64,000 nt of DNA, taken from positions 813,501 through 877,500 of the forward strand of contig CANJKZ010000820.1 of the NCBI GenBank assembly GCA_947471745.1. Reading direction: 5' to 3'. Position numbers and translations under genes: made by a program. How positions within the stretch are numbered: position 1 is the stretch's first letter; each line of letters opens with the position of its first letter. Below, in pieces: positions 53,201 to 63,246 of this stretch. The notes under the pieces were generated by a model. The model made no database searches and was not told where the DNA came from. It saw only the letters and a list, made by a program, of their open reading frames with translations. The DNA is from Closterium sp. Naga37s-1. Taxonomy: Eukaryota; Streptophyta; Zygnematophyceae; Desmidiales; Closteriaceae.

Positions 53201-55664
53201 CCACCCTTCATCCACCGGGACGTGAAGCCCAGCAACATCATGATCGACCGGCACGTGGTGGCCAAGGTTGCTGACTTTGGCACGTCCAAGCCCATGACGC
53301 CTGAGGAGCTGCGGAAGATGTCAGTCACCATCCAAGGCACCTCTGTGAGTGCTCGTTGCTGCAGTGCGTCACGTGTTGTGAGTGTTTATGAAGTAGTGGA
53401 ATGGTGTGTGTACTGAAGTAGCCCCCTCCTCCCCTCTTCCCTCCCTACTTCCCCCCTTTCCCCCTACTTTCCCCACCCCCAGGGCTACTGCGACCCGGAC
53501 TATCTGCGTAGGGGGCACTCCCTACCCTGGCCCTTCATCCCATTCCATACTGCCCCCCATACACCCCCCTCCCGCGCCAACCCCTTCCCCCTCAGGGCTA
53601 CTGTGACCCGGGCTATCTGCGCAGGGGGCACTTCCTACCCTGTCCCTTCATCCCACTCGCCCTGCCTTTGTTTGCCCTCCCTTGTGCTTTTTCGCCGCCC
53701 CTCAGGGCTACTGCAACCCGGACTCTCTGCGCACGGGGCACTCCTCCAAGCGCATCGACATGTTACCGTACCAGTGTGCGGGGCAAGCAAACCCACACTC
53801 CTAACCCTGCTGCCTATACTCCCACCACCTCCTCCTCTTCACCCATCTCCCCCAGGGCTACTGCGACCCGGACTATCTGCGCACGGGGCACTCCTCGAAG
53901 CGCATCGACGTGTACTCGCTCGGCATCGTGCTACTTGAACTGCTCACCGGCAAGGGGCCGCACAAAGTCAACCGCCCCTACCGATTCGATGTGAGCTGAG
54001 GCGGGCTGGGCCGGCGGAATCAGGTGAGGGAGCTTGGGTGGGTGGGGGTAAGGGAGCCCACATCACACCTCACCACTTGGCACGTGGGGGTGTACCCTGC
54101 AGACGAGCTGCACCACACCCAACCGCATACCGCCTCTCTCCCTCTCCCTAAACCCCCCCTGCCAGCCATAGTATATCCCGACATGGGGCTGTACCATGTC
54201 TTCGACCTTGCTCTGCGCTGCACCTGCCCTGCACTGCACCGAAGTTCACCGCTTCAAACCCCTCCAATTCCACTTGTGTCACTCGCCCCTATCCTCCCCC
54301 AGGTGAAGGATCGGTTTGACAGGGGTGGCTTACCATCCATCGTGGACCCAACCATGGGGCTGTACCCTGCAGACGAGCTGCACCATGTGTTTGACCTCGC
54401 CCTGCACTGCACCGCACTCAACCACCTCAAACATCTCCATATCACCTATGTCTTCCCTTCCGCAGGTGAAGGACAGGTTTGACAGAGGGGGTCTGCTGTC
54501 CATCGTAGACCCAACCATGGGGCTGTTCCCTGCAGACGAGCTGAACCATGTCTTCCACCTTGGCCTCTGCGCTGCTTTCACCGCATTCAACCACTTCAGA
54601 TGCCCCCCATTCCACCTCCCTCCCCTTAACCTCCCCAGGTGAAGGATCGGTTTGACAGAGGGGGTTTACCATCCATAGTGGACCCAACCATGGGCCTTTA
54701 CCCTGCAGACGAGCTGCACCACGTGTTCGACCTCGCCCTTCGCTGCACCGACATCCAGAACCCTGCCGCCCGCCCCTCTATGTCCCGAGTTGTGGCTGAG
54801 CTAGAGGCTGTTCTTGAGCCGGAGGCGATTTCGCGCTTCATTTCCTCCGGACCTCCGTCCCACGGCTCGGCGGACTTCCGTACCGCGCCGTCAGGCTCGG
54901 GAGCTGGTTCGGGTGGGGCGGGGCTGACGCGGTTTGCGGGAACTGGGAAGCAGGTGGGGCAGGGTGGTGGAGAAGGGGAGGCAGGTTCGGTGGCGGCAGG
55001 CTCGGGGGTAGCAGGTATGGCAGTGGGAGGTACGGCAGGTGCAGCATTGGCTGCAGCAATCAGTTCTGCCTCTCCCTCTCGTGCTGATGATGCTGAACCT
55101 CCTAACTCTCCCAACCGCTCTCAGCCGCAACCTACCCCTCATTCTGATGCGCCTCTCCCTCCTCCCTCCTCGAAAAGAACGCCGGGACCCCCAGCATACA
55201 AGGGCAGAGCAGCAGGGGCAGCAGGAGCAGCAGCAGGAGCTGCTGAAGCTACTGGTGGGGATATTCGGGGTGTGAGAGATAGAGACCATGATGGTGCCTA
55301 TGCTCCAACAGGCCAAATTGATCCAAGAAGCACTGGCAGAGCTTATGTTGTGAGTCCTGATGTAGGCATGCAGATGAAACCTGCACCAGTTGCCGCTTTC
55401 CGAGGGGTATCGGCTGCAGCGGGGATAGGAGCAACCGGAGCGGGTGTGGCTGGTGGAAACGCAGGTGGAATTGGTGGTGGCAGTGGTGTTGTTGCTCCAT
55501 CTGGTCAAGACTACAGATCGGGAGAGAGATTTGTGGAGGGAGGAGGTGGAGATGGAGGTGAGAGGGATGGAGAGGGGTTTGAGGAGGGTTTGGATGGGTC
55601 GTTTGATTCTAGCGGGTTTGATCGCAGCGGGGTGTTCAGTTATGGAGCCATGCCGCCGGCTTAG
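50231..55664 (+). CDS. Receptor-like protein kinase with Ser/Gly-rich ectodomain
   Basis: Five exons, 50231-50690, 51407-52165, 52903-53138, 53856-53990 and 54639-55664, join in phase to 871 aa. There is an N-terminal signal peptide (about residues 17-42, ending SCAQ), a short ectodomain with a Ser/Gly/Asn-rich stretch and no LRR or lectin domain, a membrane span ([20 protein letters not shown]), then a Lys/Glu/Gln-rich juxtamembrane region. The kinase domain has loop [11 protein letters not shown] (from residue 322), catalytic Lys 343 (VAVKRAK), HRDVKPSN (Asp 444), ADFGT (Asp 462), GYCDPDYL and [22 protein letters not shown] with Lys and an intact DFG predict activity, and this is the plant RLK/Pelle class. 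The C-terminal tail of about 290 residues is Gly/Ser/Ala-rich. Truncated copies of exons 2 to 5 fill the introns. Ligand and pathway unknown. Confidence 0.88.
51043..51340 (+). repeat. Two truncated upstream copies of RLK exon 2
   Basis: Acceptor plus [20 protein letters not shown] at about 51043-51130 and [20 protein letters not shown] at about 51197-51340. The second contains three copies of a 27-bp unit (GEGGEAMAQ). Neither has a donor. The full exon starts at 51407. Confidence 0.85.
52258..52548 (+). repeat. Two truncated downstream copies of RLK exon 2
   Basis: About 52258-52350 and 52450-52547 repeat the 3' end of exon 51407-52165 ([20 protein letters not shown] region) with GTGAATATG donors. 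They have one-base changes that break the frame and no acceptor. Confidence 0.82.
52729..52833 (+). pseudogene. Truncated upstream copy of RLK exon 3
   Basis: A CACAG acceptor and [20 protein letters not shown] to VPFI, then intron sequence. It lacks HRD and DFG. Confidence 0.85.
53208..53344 (+). pseudogene. Truncated downstream copy of RLK exon 3
   Basis: It repeats [20 protein letters not shown] through [17 protein letters not shown] and the GTGAGT donor. The frame is open and the catalytic loop intact, but no acceptor precedes it in a useful place. Confidence 0.85.
53484..53775 (+). repeat. Three truncated upstream copies of RLK exon 4
   Basis: Copies at 53484, 53597 and 53706 each start with a CAG acceptor and GYC(D/N)PD/GYLR, reaching RRGHS, RRGHF and [10 protein letters not shown] respectively before losing similarity. 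The complete exon is 53856-53990. Confidence 0.87.
54093..54600 (+). repeat. Three truncated upstream copies of RLK exon 5
   Basis: A remnant at about 54093-54235, then copies at 54302-54420 and 54475-54590, each of the latter two with a CAG acceptor and [20 protein letters not shown] to LHHVFDLAL, diverging at or soon after ALHCT/GLCAA. The complete terminal exon begins at 54639. Copies are in order of increasing identity to the full exon. Confidence 0.87.
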
Positions 55665-56569
55665 ACTGGGTTATTGATGATTGGTATAGAAAGAAGTGTG
55701 GATTTAAGGTATTTCATTGTTTTGTGTAAGTTATGGCTGTACTAAAAGGCAAAGAGTTGCACTACTAGTACTGCCATTGACACTTATCAACAAAGGATGT
55801 GGGTAGGGCTAGTATTGTTCTTTACTCACAAGACTGAAATATATATAAATAATACCTGTATTTTGACTTCGGCGAGTTCTAATACCAAGACTCACCATGG
55901 ACCTGACACTGACTCCAGAACATAGATTGTGTTCTTAGCGAGCATATCACGAAGGTTTGACTGGTGGACAGCCCATGTCCAGGTGTTGCATCGTGGGTAC
56001 TGTTGATCAGAAACCACTGTAGACGAGGGCCAACTCACCTGTGACTATTCAGATGTGTCGAACTACGGGCAGAATATGCAAACAATCCGGGAAATTGTAA
56101 TGTGAGATTTGAGCTGTAAACGATTTTTTTTAGAGGTGAATTACTTGTATTACAGTAGGCAAATCGTCTCTGCGGATAGTAGGCGTAAGTTGTTCGGTTA
56201 CCCAGCTGCTAAAAGTGAAAACTCTTCTGTTCCACACACAATTTGAACATGGTCACCTGGTACGGGTAGGGTGCAGCAATCACGTGGCGAGTGTATCTGC
56301 GTCTCCATTCAGCCGAATCGCCGGTACAACTGAATGTTTGAAGCATATCTGCTTCACCCTGCGCTTCGTGATCAGAGGCAGTTTTCGCTCCTGAAGTGTT
56401 GGGAGGGAGACACAAACCAACCCCAGTCTGTCCTGCACATAAAGTCTACGCATGGTACCAATAAACCAAGTCAGCAACCCAGCATCGAAAGACACAGAAT
56501 CACCCATTCCACAAACCACAGCTCAGAATTTCTTCATCCCTAATTCCCTAGTATTTCCAGCGAGTCAGA
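55665..56569. promoter_or_regulatory. RLK 3' flank and diverged promoter of root-cap copy 1
   Basis: Patches resemble the 5' flanks of copies 2 and 3 (for example 55971-56060 against 59315-59400, sharing GTGACTATTCAGATGTGTCG), but overall divergence is high. So copy 1 has a distinct upstream region. Confidence 0.55.
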
Positions 56570-57994
56570 ATGGCTCGAGCTGCGCTTTTCGCGCTCTCCC
56601 TGGCGCTGCTGCTCGTCGCGGCGCGCGCCGGCAGCCCCATCACAAGCTCGACGGCGAACGAGAAGCCCGACCAGAGCAGCAAGAAGGACGACGGGCTCAT
56701 GACCGAAATCCCCGCGGCCATCGCGAAGCAGGCGGCGGCGGGCAACGCGGAGGGAGTGACATACGTTGACACGGCACAGGACACGTTCTTCATGGCTGAT
56801 GTGAAGAAGGCCGGGTGGAACGCGCAGAAATGCCCGCCGGGTTTGAACAAGGAGCTGGCGGGCGCGTGCACGCCCAAGAATTGCTCCAAGGGCGGCATTG
56901 CGGCCAAGTGGAAGACGGCGTACCTGCAGAAGAACAAGCTCGGGTACGAGCTGTACGTGCCGGGTAACCCGCTCACGCTGCTCAAGGCCAACCCCGCGTC
57001 GTGCTGCAACACGTGCGCCGCGACGCCGGCTTGCACGTACTGGCAGTACATTCCCGATATTACCATTGACGGGAAGAAGGGCAAGGGCGCGTGCTACCTG
57101 ATCCACGATCAGATCGACTTCACGTGCGGAGAGATGACCGCGCAGTACAGCACGGAGACGAAGCCCGTGCCGCTTCAGGTGCGCATCGGCGGCGAGTGCA
57201 ACCCGAGCGCCAAGATTCTCAACGACCCGCATCTGGTGGGCGCACACGGCACGCACTTCGACTTCAACGGCCGCCCCGACAAGGCGTTCTGCCTGCTGAC
57301 GGACCGCGACCTGCACGTGAACATGCTGCTGCGCGGGTACTACGACGAGCGCACCGACAACGCGGCGCTCGTCGTCGACGGCAAGGCCGTGCACACGTGG
57401 ATTAAGGAGCTCGGCATTGTGTGGACTGCTAAGGGAGTTGATCACAAGATTCGCATCGCGGCGCGCGGCGGCAAGCAGCAGGAGCGCGGCGACGGGTTCG
57501 TGAAGAGCATCGAGATTGACGGTGAGGCGATCCCGCGCATGCAGGTGGGTGACAGCGTGACGAGCGACGGCGGGCTGACGATCCAGTTCCGCGCGCTGGA
57601 GAAGGAGGGGCCGTTCGATGTGGATTACTACCTGCTGACGATCGACGGCCTGATTTCGCTCGACCTCCGCCTGCGCGTGGCGCACCCGAAGCTGCAGACG
57701 CCGAGCGACGCCGAGGCGCACATCAACGTCGGGATTGCGGAGCTGGAGCACACCGACGCGATCCACGGCGTGCTTGGGCAGACGTACCGCGACGACCACG
57801 CGCAGCGCGCCGCAGACTTCCAGAAGCTGATCGCGAGCCTGCACCGTCCGATCTCCGCCGACGGTGCCGAGGGGCAAGGGTTCCTGGATGGCACTCCCCG
57901 GTCGTACGAGGCGAGCGACGTGCTCGCTGTGGACTGCGCTTACACCGCGTATGGCCGCGCCAGACAAGTGATGCCCGTGCAAGAGTTCCCGTAA
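56570..57994 (+). CDS. Secreted root-cap-domain protein, copy 1
   Basis: An intronless 474-aa protein. Signal peptide about residues 1-21 (LFALSLALLLVAARAGS). A Cys-rich PAN/apple-like segment includes CCNTCAATPACTYW (from residue 145). A root-cap (vWD-like) domain follows: GECNPSAKILNDPHLVGAHG (DPH at residue 219), DFNGRPDKAFCLLTDRDLHV, and the closing GVLGQTYRDD block (from residue 400). Plant root-cap/LEA-like proteins with this layout are secreted. Their biochemical role is unclear, possibly in mucilage or wall matrix. It differs from copies 2 and 3 in protein by one residue in the mature part (TPKNCSKGG against TPRNCSKGG). GC content is very high, so long antisense frames appear and are not genes. 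Confidence 0.88.
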   Translation: MARAALFALSLALLLVAARAGSPITSSTANEKPDQSSKKDDGLMTEIPAAIAKQAAAGNAEGVTYVDTAQDTFFMADVKKAGWNAQKCPPGLNKELAGACTPKNCSKGGIAAKWKTAYLQKNKLGYELYVPGNPLTLLKANPASCCNTCAATPACTYWQYIPDITIDGKKGKGACYLIHDQIDFTCGEMTAQYSTETKPVPLQVRIGGECNPSAKILNDPHLVGAHGTHFDFNGRPDKAFCLLTDRDLHVNMLLRGYYDERTDNAALVVDGKAVHTWIKELGIVWTAKGVDHKIRIAARGGKQQERGDGFVKSIEIDGEAIPRMQVGDSVTSDGGLTIQFRALEKEGPFDVDYYLLTIDGLISLDLRLRVAHPKLQTPSDAEAHINVGIAELEHTDAIHGVLGQTYRDDHAQRAADFQKLIASLHRPISADGAEGQGFLDGTPRSYEASDVLAVDCAYTAYGRARQVMPVQEFP

Positions 57995-59908
57995 AGCGCT
58001 GACTCCGTTTTGGCTATTCCACATGTAACGTATTGTGGGCTGGGATTGATTAATGATACCATTTCCTTGCAGCAAGCAGGTACAAGTCTTGTTGCCTTGA
58101 TGTATATTACACATAATTATTAATTATTTATTTCTGAACTTCCCATTCATTTTGTTTCCGGCTATCAGATCAAAGATCCCTTGTCCTACTCCCCTGCTAT
58201 CAGCCGTTCACTGACAGTAGAAATATTCATTGAGGGGCTCTAGTCTCCGCAGCTCTGGCGATTGCATCCATGCGCCCTCCTTTCTCTCCATGCGTCATGA
58301 CTTCGCTAGTATCCGACACACATAAGGGCGTGTCACCATATTTTTTCGTCATTGACACAATCATTGACTTCAGACGAAATTTGGTTTGGCAAGAATTTCC
58401 GTGGTTCCTCGTTTTTCGCCCGTAACCATACGACGTCGCATGCGTTCCGTAACGGCGTGGAACTTTTCTCGCTTCCAACTGTACTGAGAGGGTATTAGGC
58501 ATTGTCTGTTTACCGAACGGGCGACTAATCAGAAGTTGTGACAGAAATTACACAGCGCCGAGCCGCCTCGCCAAACCACATCCTCGATTTGGAATTCTTC
58601 TTCGAGGCAGTGTTGTTTAGTTGTTCACACATCGACCCAAACCACAGCTTCCCCCTCCTCTCCGCACCGCAACCACTTACGAGTCCACACCAGGCCTGTC
58701 GATTGACGGGCATATGCCCTTAATGCCCTGAAATTCCGGACTACTTTGGCTCCAGCTCGACTGCATTAAGTGTTAGGTTGCCCTGCACCCGTGCCACTAA
58801 GTGCTTCGTTCGACCCTTCCCCGGATGCGTTAAGTGCTCCAACCAGACCTTCCCCACCCACAAAGTTTAGATTTCCGGTTCTAGGACCCCCCCCCCCCCA
58901 AGAAATTCAGCCTGACTCCCCCACCCCCCCCCCCCCCCTCCTTTCTCCTTGGGTTGCACGAGAGCGCGCCAAGGGGATTTTTCCCTTAGCGTTTTCTAGC
59001 CAATCCCGTGTTTGTGATATCTAAGTCAGCTTAGGAGCAGCCGAACTTTCCCTTAGCTAAGATAGTGTAAGGGCAAGCCCGGATATCAAGTTTTCACTTT
59101 GGCCTGCGCCCGTGACCGTTAAGGGCGCCAAAACACTCAGCTACGGCCAATACAGGGTCAGATAGTGAGGAGCTGGGGACTCCAAGTATGGGCCCCAGGA
59201 ACTTCGACAGGCCTGGTCCACACAAAAGACAACTTTTGCGTGCACTCAAAAGACAACTCCTTTGCGTGCACTCAAAAGCCAACTCTTTTGGGTCGACTCA
59301 AAAGGCAACCGCTGTCCAGGTGTTGCATCTTGGGCAGGGAGAGCACCGATGTGACTATTCAGATGTGTCGAACCCCGGGCATCAAACACAAACAAATGCG
59401 GGTCGTGTATGTAATTCTCTATCTATAATTTCGCGATTTAGCGGGCAAAACCTTACTTCATGATTTCCGTCTTGGAGCTGCTGGGATGAAACACTTCGGT
59501 CATGTACATGCAATCAAAACATGGTTACCTGGCACAGTTCTAAGTTGTTGTCTTCCACGTGCCAAATGTATCTGCGTCTCCATTCAGCGGACTCGCAGGT
59601 AAAATACCAGATGCCTGACGCATTCAGCTTCTATCCTGCGCTTCGTGATTTGAGCCTCGCCGAACAGCTTTAGTGAAGGCGCGCAGCGAGAAGTCGAAGA
59701 CAGGGACGACGCACCTACTCCGATCCAATCTGTCCTGCACATGAAATAGGCCAATCATTGCAGTGATAGACCAAATCAGCAACACAGCACCACGGGACGG
59801 GACACGGATCAAGTAATTACATGCATTGAGTAAGCAATACTTTCACCATTTCGCACACCATAATATAGAGAGTATCGTACCCCTTATTCAACTTTCAGGA
59901 GCGTCAGA
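57995..59908. promoter_or_regulatory. Spacer between root-cap copies 1 and 2
   Basis: Copy 1 3' UTR, then the promoter of copy 2. It contains two long C runs (about 58891 and 58927) and, at 59234-59303, three tandem 26-bp units of palindrome-like sequence ending TTTTGGGTCGACTCAAAA. No ORF supported. Confidence 0.6.
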
Positions 59909-61333
59909 ATGGCTCGAGCTGCTCTTTTCGCGCTCTCTCTGGCGCTGCTACTCGTGGCGGCGCGCGCCGGCAGCCCCATCACAAGCTCGACGGCGAACGA
60001 GAAGCCCGACCAGAGCAGCAAGAAGGACGACGGGCTCATGACCGAAATCCCCGCGGCCATTGCGAAGCAGGCGGCGGCGGGCAACGCGGAGGGAGTGACA
60101 TACGTTGACACGGCGCAGGACACGTTCTTCATGGCTGATGTGAAGAAGGCCGGGTGGAACGCGCAGAAATGCCCGCCGGGTTTGAACAAGGAGCTGGCGG
60201 GCGCGTGCACGCCCAGGAATTGCTCCAAGGGCGGCATTGCGGCCAAGTGGAAGACGGCGTACCTGCAGAAGAACAAGCTCGGGTACGAGCTGTACGTACC
60301 GGGTAACCCGCTCACGCTGCTCAAGGCCAACCCCGCGTCGTGCTGCAACACGTGCGCGGCGACGCCGGCGTGCACGTACTGGCAGTACATTCCCGATATT
60401 ACCATCGACGGGAAGAAGGGCAAGGGCGCGTGCTACCTGATCCACGATCAGATCGACTTCACGTGCGGAGAGATGACCGCGCAGTACAGCACGGAGACGA
60501 AGCCCGTGCCGCTTCAGGTGCGCATCGGCGGCGAGTGCAACCCGAGCGCCAAGATTCTCAACGACCCGCATCTGGTGGGCGCACACGGCACGCACTTCGA
60601 CTTCAACGGCCGCCCCGACAAGGCGTTCTGCCTGCTGACGGACCGCGACCTGCACGTGAACATGCTGCTGCGCGGGTACTACGACGAGCGCACCGACAAC
60701 GCGGCGCTCGTCGTCGACGGCAAGGCCGTGCACACGTGGATTAAGGAGCTCGGCATTGTGTGGACTGCTAAGGGAGTTGATCACAAGATTCGCATCGCGG
60801 CGCGCGGCGGCAAGCAGCAGGAGCGCGGCGACGGGTTCGTGAAGAGCATCGAGATTGACGGTGAGGCGATCCCGCGCATGCAGGTGGGTGACAGCGTGAC
60901 GAGCGACGGCGGGCTGACGATCCAGTTCCGCGCGCTGGAGAAGGAGGGGCCGTTCGATGTGGATTACTACCTGCTGACGATCGACGGCCTGATTTCGCTC
61001 GACCTCCGCCTGCGCGTGGCGCACCCGAAGCTGCAGACGCCGAGCGACGCCGAGGCGCACATCAACGTCGGGATTGCGGAGCTGGAGCACACCGACGCGA
61101 TCCACGGCGTGCTTGGGCAGACGTACCGCGACGACCACGCGCAGCGCGCCGCAGACTTCCAGAAGCTGATCGCGAGCCTGCACCGTCCGATCTCCGCCGA
61201 CGGTGCCGAGGGGCAAGGGTTCCTGGATGGCACTCCCCGGTCGTACGAGGCGAGCGACGTGCTCGCTGTGGACTGCGCTTACACCGCGTATGGCCGCGCC
61301 AGACAAGTGATGCCCGTGCAAGAGTTCCCGTAA
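59909..61333 (+). CDS. Secreted root-cap-domain protein, copy 2
   Basis: A 474-aa protein identical to copy 1 apart from the Lys-to-Arg change at TPRNCSKGG. It starts 3339 bp after copy 1. Nucleotide differences from copy 1 are few and cluster in the first 500 bp of the coding region; the remaining 900 bp and the 3' flank look identical. It has the same signal peptide, PAN-like Cys segment and root-cap domain. Its upstream region is shared with copy 3 but not closely with copy 1, so copies 2 and 3 may be regulated alike. Confidence 0.9.
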   Translation: MARAALFALSLALLLVAARAGSPITSSTANEKPDQSSKKDDGLMTEIPAAIAKQAAAGNAEGVTYVDTAQDTFFMADVKKAGWNAQKCPPGLNKELAGACTPRNCSKGGIAAKWKTAYLQKNKLGYELYVPGNPLTLLKANPASCCNTCAATPACTYWQYIPDITIDGKKGKGACYLIHDQIDFTCGEMTAQYSTETKPVPLQVRIGGECNPSAKILNDPHLVGAHGTHFDFNGRPDKAFCLLTDRDLHVNMLLRGYYDERTDNAALVVDGKAVHTWIKELGIVWTAKGVDHKIRIAARGGKQQERGDGFVKSIEIDGEAIPRMQVGDSVTSDGGLTIQFRALEKEGPFDVDYYLLTIDGLISLDLRLRVAHPKLQTPSDAEAHINVGIAELEHTDAIHGVLGQTYRDDHAQRAADFQKLIASLHRPISADGAEGQGFLDGTPRSYEASDVLAVDCAYTAYGRARQVMPVQEFP

Positions 61334-63246
61334 AGCGCTGACTCCGTTTTGGCTATTCCACATGTAACGTATTGTGGGCTGGGATTGATTAATGATACCA
61401 TTTCCTTGCAGCAAGCAGGTACAAGTCTTGTTGCCTTGATGTATATTACACATAATTATTAATTATTTATTTCTGAACTTCCCATTCATTTTGTTTCCGG
61501 CTATCAGATCAAAGATCCCTTGTCCTACTCCCCTGCTATCAGCCGTTCACTGACAGTAGAAATATTCATTGAGGGGCTCTAGTCTCCGCAGCTCTGGCGA
61601 TTGCATCCATGCGCCCTCCTTTCTCTCCATGCGTCATGACTTCGCTAGTATCCGACACACATAAGGGCGTGTCACCATATTTTTTCGTCATTGACACAAT
61701 CATTGACTTCAGACGAAATTTGGTTTGGCAAGAATTTCCGTGGTTCCTCGTTTTTCGCCCGTAACCATACGACGTCGCATGCGTTCCGTAACGGCGTGGA
61801 ACTTTTCTCGCTTCCAACTGTACTGAGAGGGTATTAGGCATTGTCTGTTTACCGAACGGGCGACTAATCAGAAGTTGTGACAGAAATTACACAGCGCCGA
61901 GCCGCCTCGCCAAACCACATCCTCGATTTGGAATTCTTCTTCGAGGCAGTGTTGTTTAGTTGTTCACACATCGACCCAAACCACAGCTTCCCCCTCCTCT
62001 CCGCACCGCAACCACTTACGAGTCCACACCAGGCCTGTCGATTGACGGGCATATGCCCTTAATGCCCTGAAATTCCGGACTACTTTGGCTCCAGCTCGAC
62101 TGCATTAAGTGTTAGGTTGCCCTGCACCCGTGCCACTAAGTGCTTCGTTCGACCCTTCCCCGGATGCGTTAAGTGCTCCAACCAGACCTTCCCCACCCAC
62201 AAAGTTTAGATTTCCGGTTCTAGGACCCCCCCCCCCCCAAGAAATTCAGCCTGACTCCCCCACCCCCCCCCCCCCCTCCTTTCTCCTTGGGTTGCACGAG
62301 AGCGCGCCAAGGGGATTTTTCCCTTAGCGTTTTCTAGCCAATCCCGTGTTTGTGATATCTAAGTCAGCTTAGGAGCAGCCGAACTTTCCCTTAGCTAAGA
62401 TAGTGTAAGGGCAAGCCCGGATATCAAGTTTTCACTTTGGCCTGCGCCCGTGACCGTTAAGGGCGCCAAAACACTCAGCTACGGCCAATACAGGGTCAGA
62501 TAGTGAGGAGCTGGGGACTCCAAGTATGGGCCCCAGGAACTTCGACAGGCCTGGTCCACACAAAAGACAACTTTTGCGTGCACTCAAAAGACAACTCCTT
62601 TGCGTGCACTCAAAAGCCAACTCTTCTGGGTCGACTCAAAAGGCAACCGCTGTCCAGGTGTTGCATCTTGGGCAGGGAGAGCACCGATGTGACTATTCAG
62701 ATGTGTCGAACCCCGGGCATCAAACACAAACAAATGCGGGTCGTGTATGTAATTCTCTATCTATAATTTCGCGATTTAGCGGGCAAAACCTTACTTCATG
62801 ATTTCCGTCTTGGAGCTGCTGGGATGAAACACTTCGGTCATGTACATGCAATCAAAACATGGTTACCTGGCACAGTTCTAAGTTGTTGTCTTCCACGTGC
62901 CAAATGTATCTGCGTCTCCATTCAGCGGACTCGCAGGTAAAATACCAGATGCCTGACGCATTCAGCTTCTATCCTGCGCTTCGTGATTTGAGCCTCGCCG
63001 AACAGCTTTAGTGAAGGCGCGCAGCGAGAAGTCGAAGACAGGGACGACGCACCTACTCCGATCCAATCTGTCCTGCACATGAAATAGGCCAATCATTGCA
63101 GTGATAGACCAAATCAGCAACACAGCACCACGGGACGGGACACGGATCAAGTAATTACATGCATTGAGTAAGCAATACTTTCACCATTTCGCACACCATA
63201 ATATAGAGAGTATCGTACCCCTTATTCAACTTTCAGGAGCGTCAGA
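61334..63246. repeat. Spacer between root-cap copies 2 and 3 (near-identical to 57995-59908)
   Basis: It matches the preceding spacer base for base except for shorter C runs and isolated changes (for example TTCTGGGTCGACTC against TTTTGGGTCGACTC). It shows that the unit of tandem duplication is about 3.34 kb: gene plus full spacer. Confidence 0.9.

Noticed and set aside
56540..58114. 524-codon minus-strand frame opposite root-cap copy 1 (and 501 codons opposite copy 2)
   Set aside because: Antisense shadow of a very GC-rich gene. The plus strand has a signal peptide, a known domain and a coherent start; the antisense product is Arg/Val/Leu-rich with no domain.
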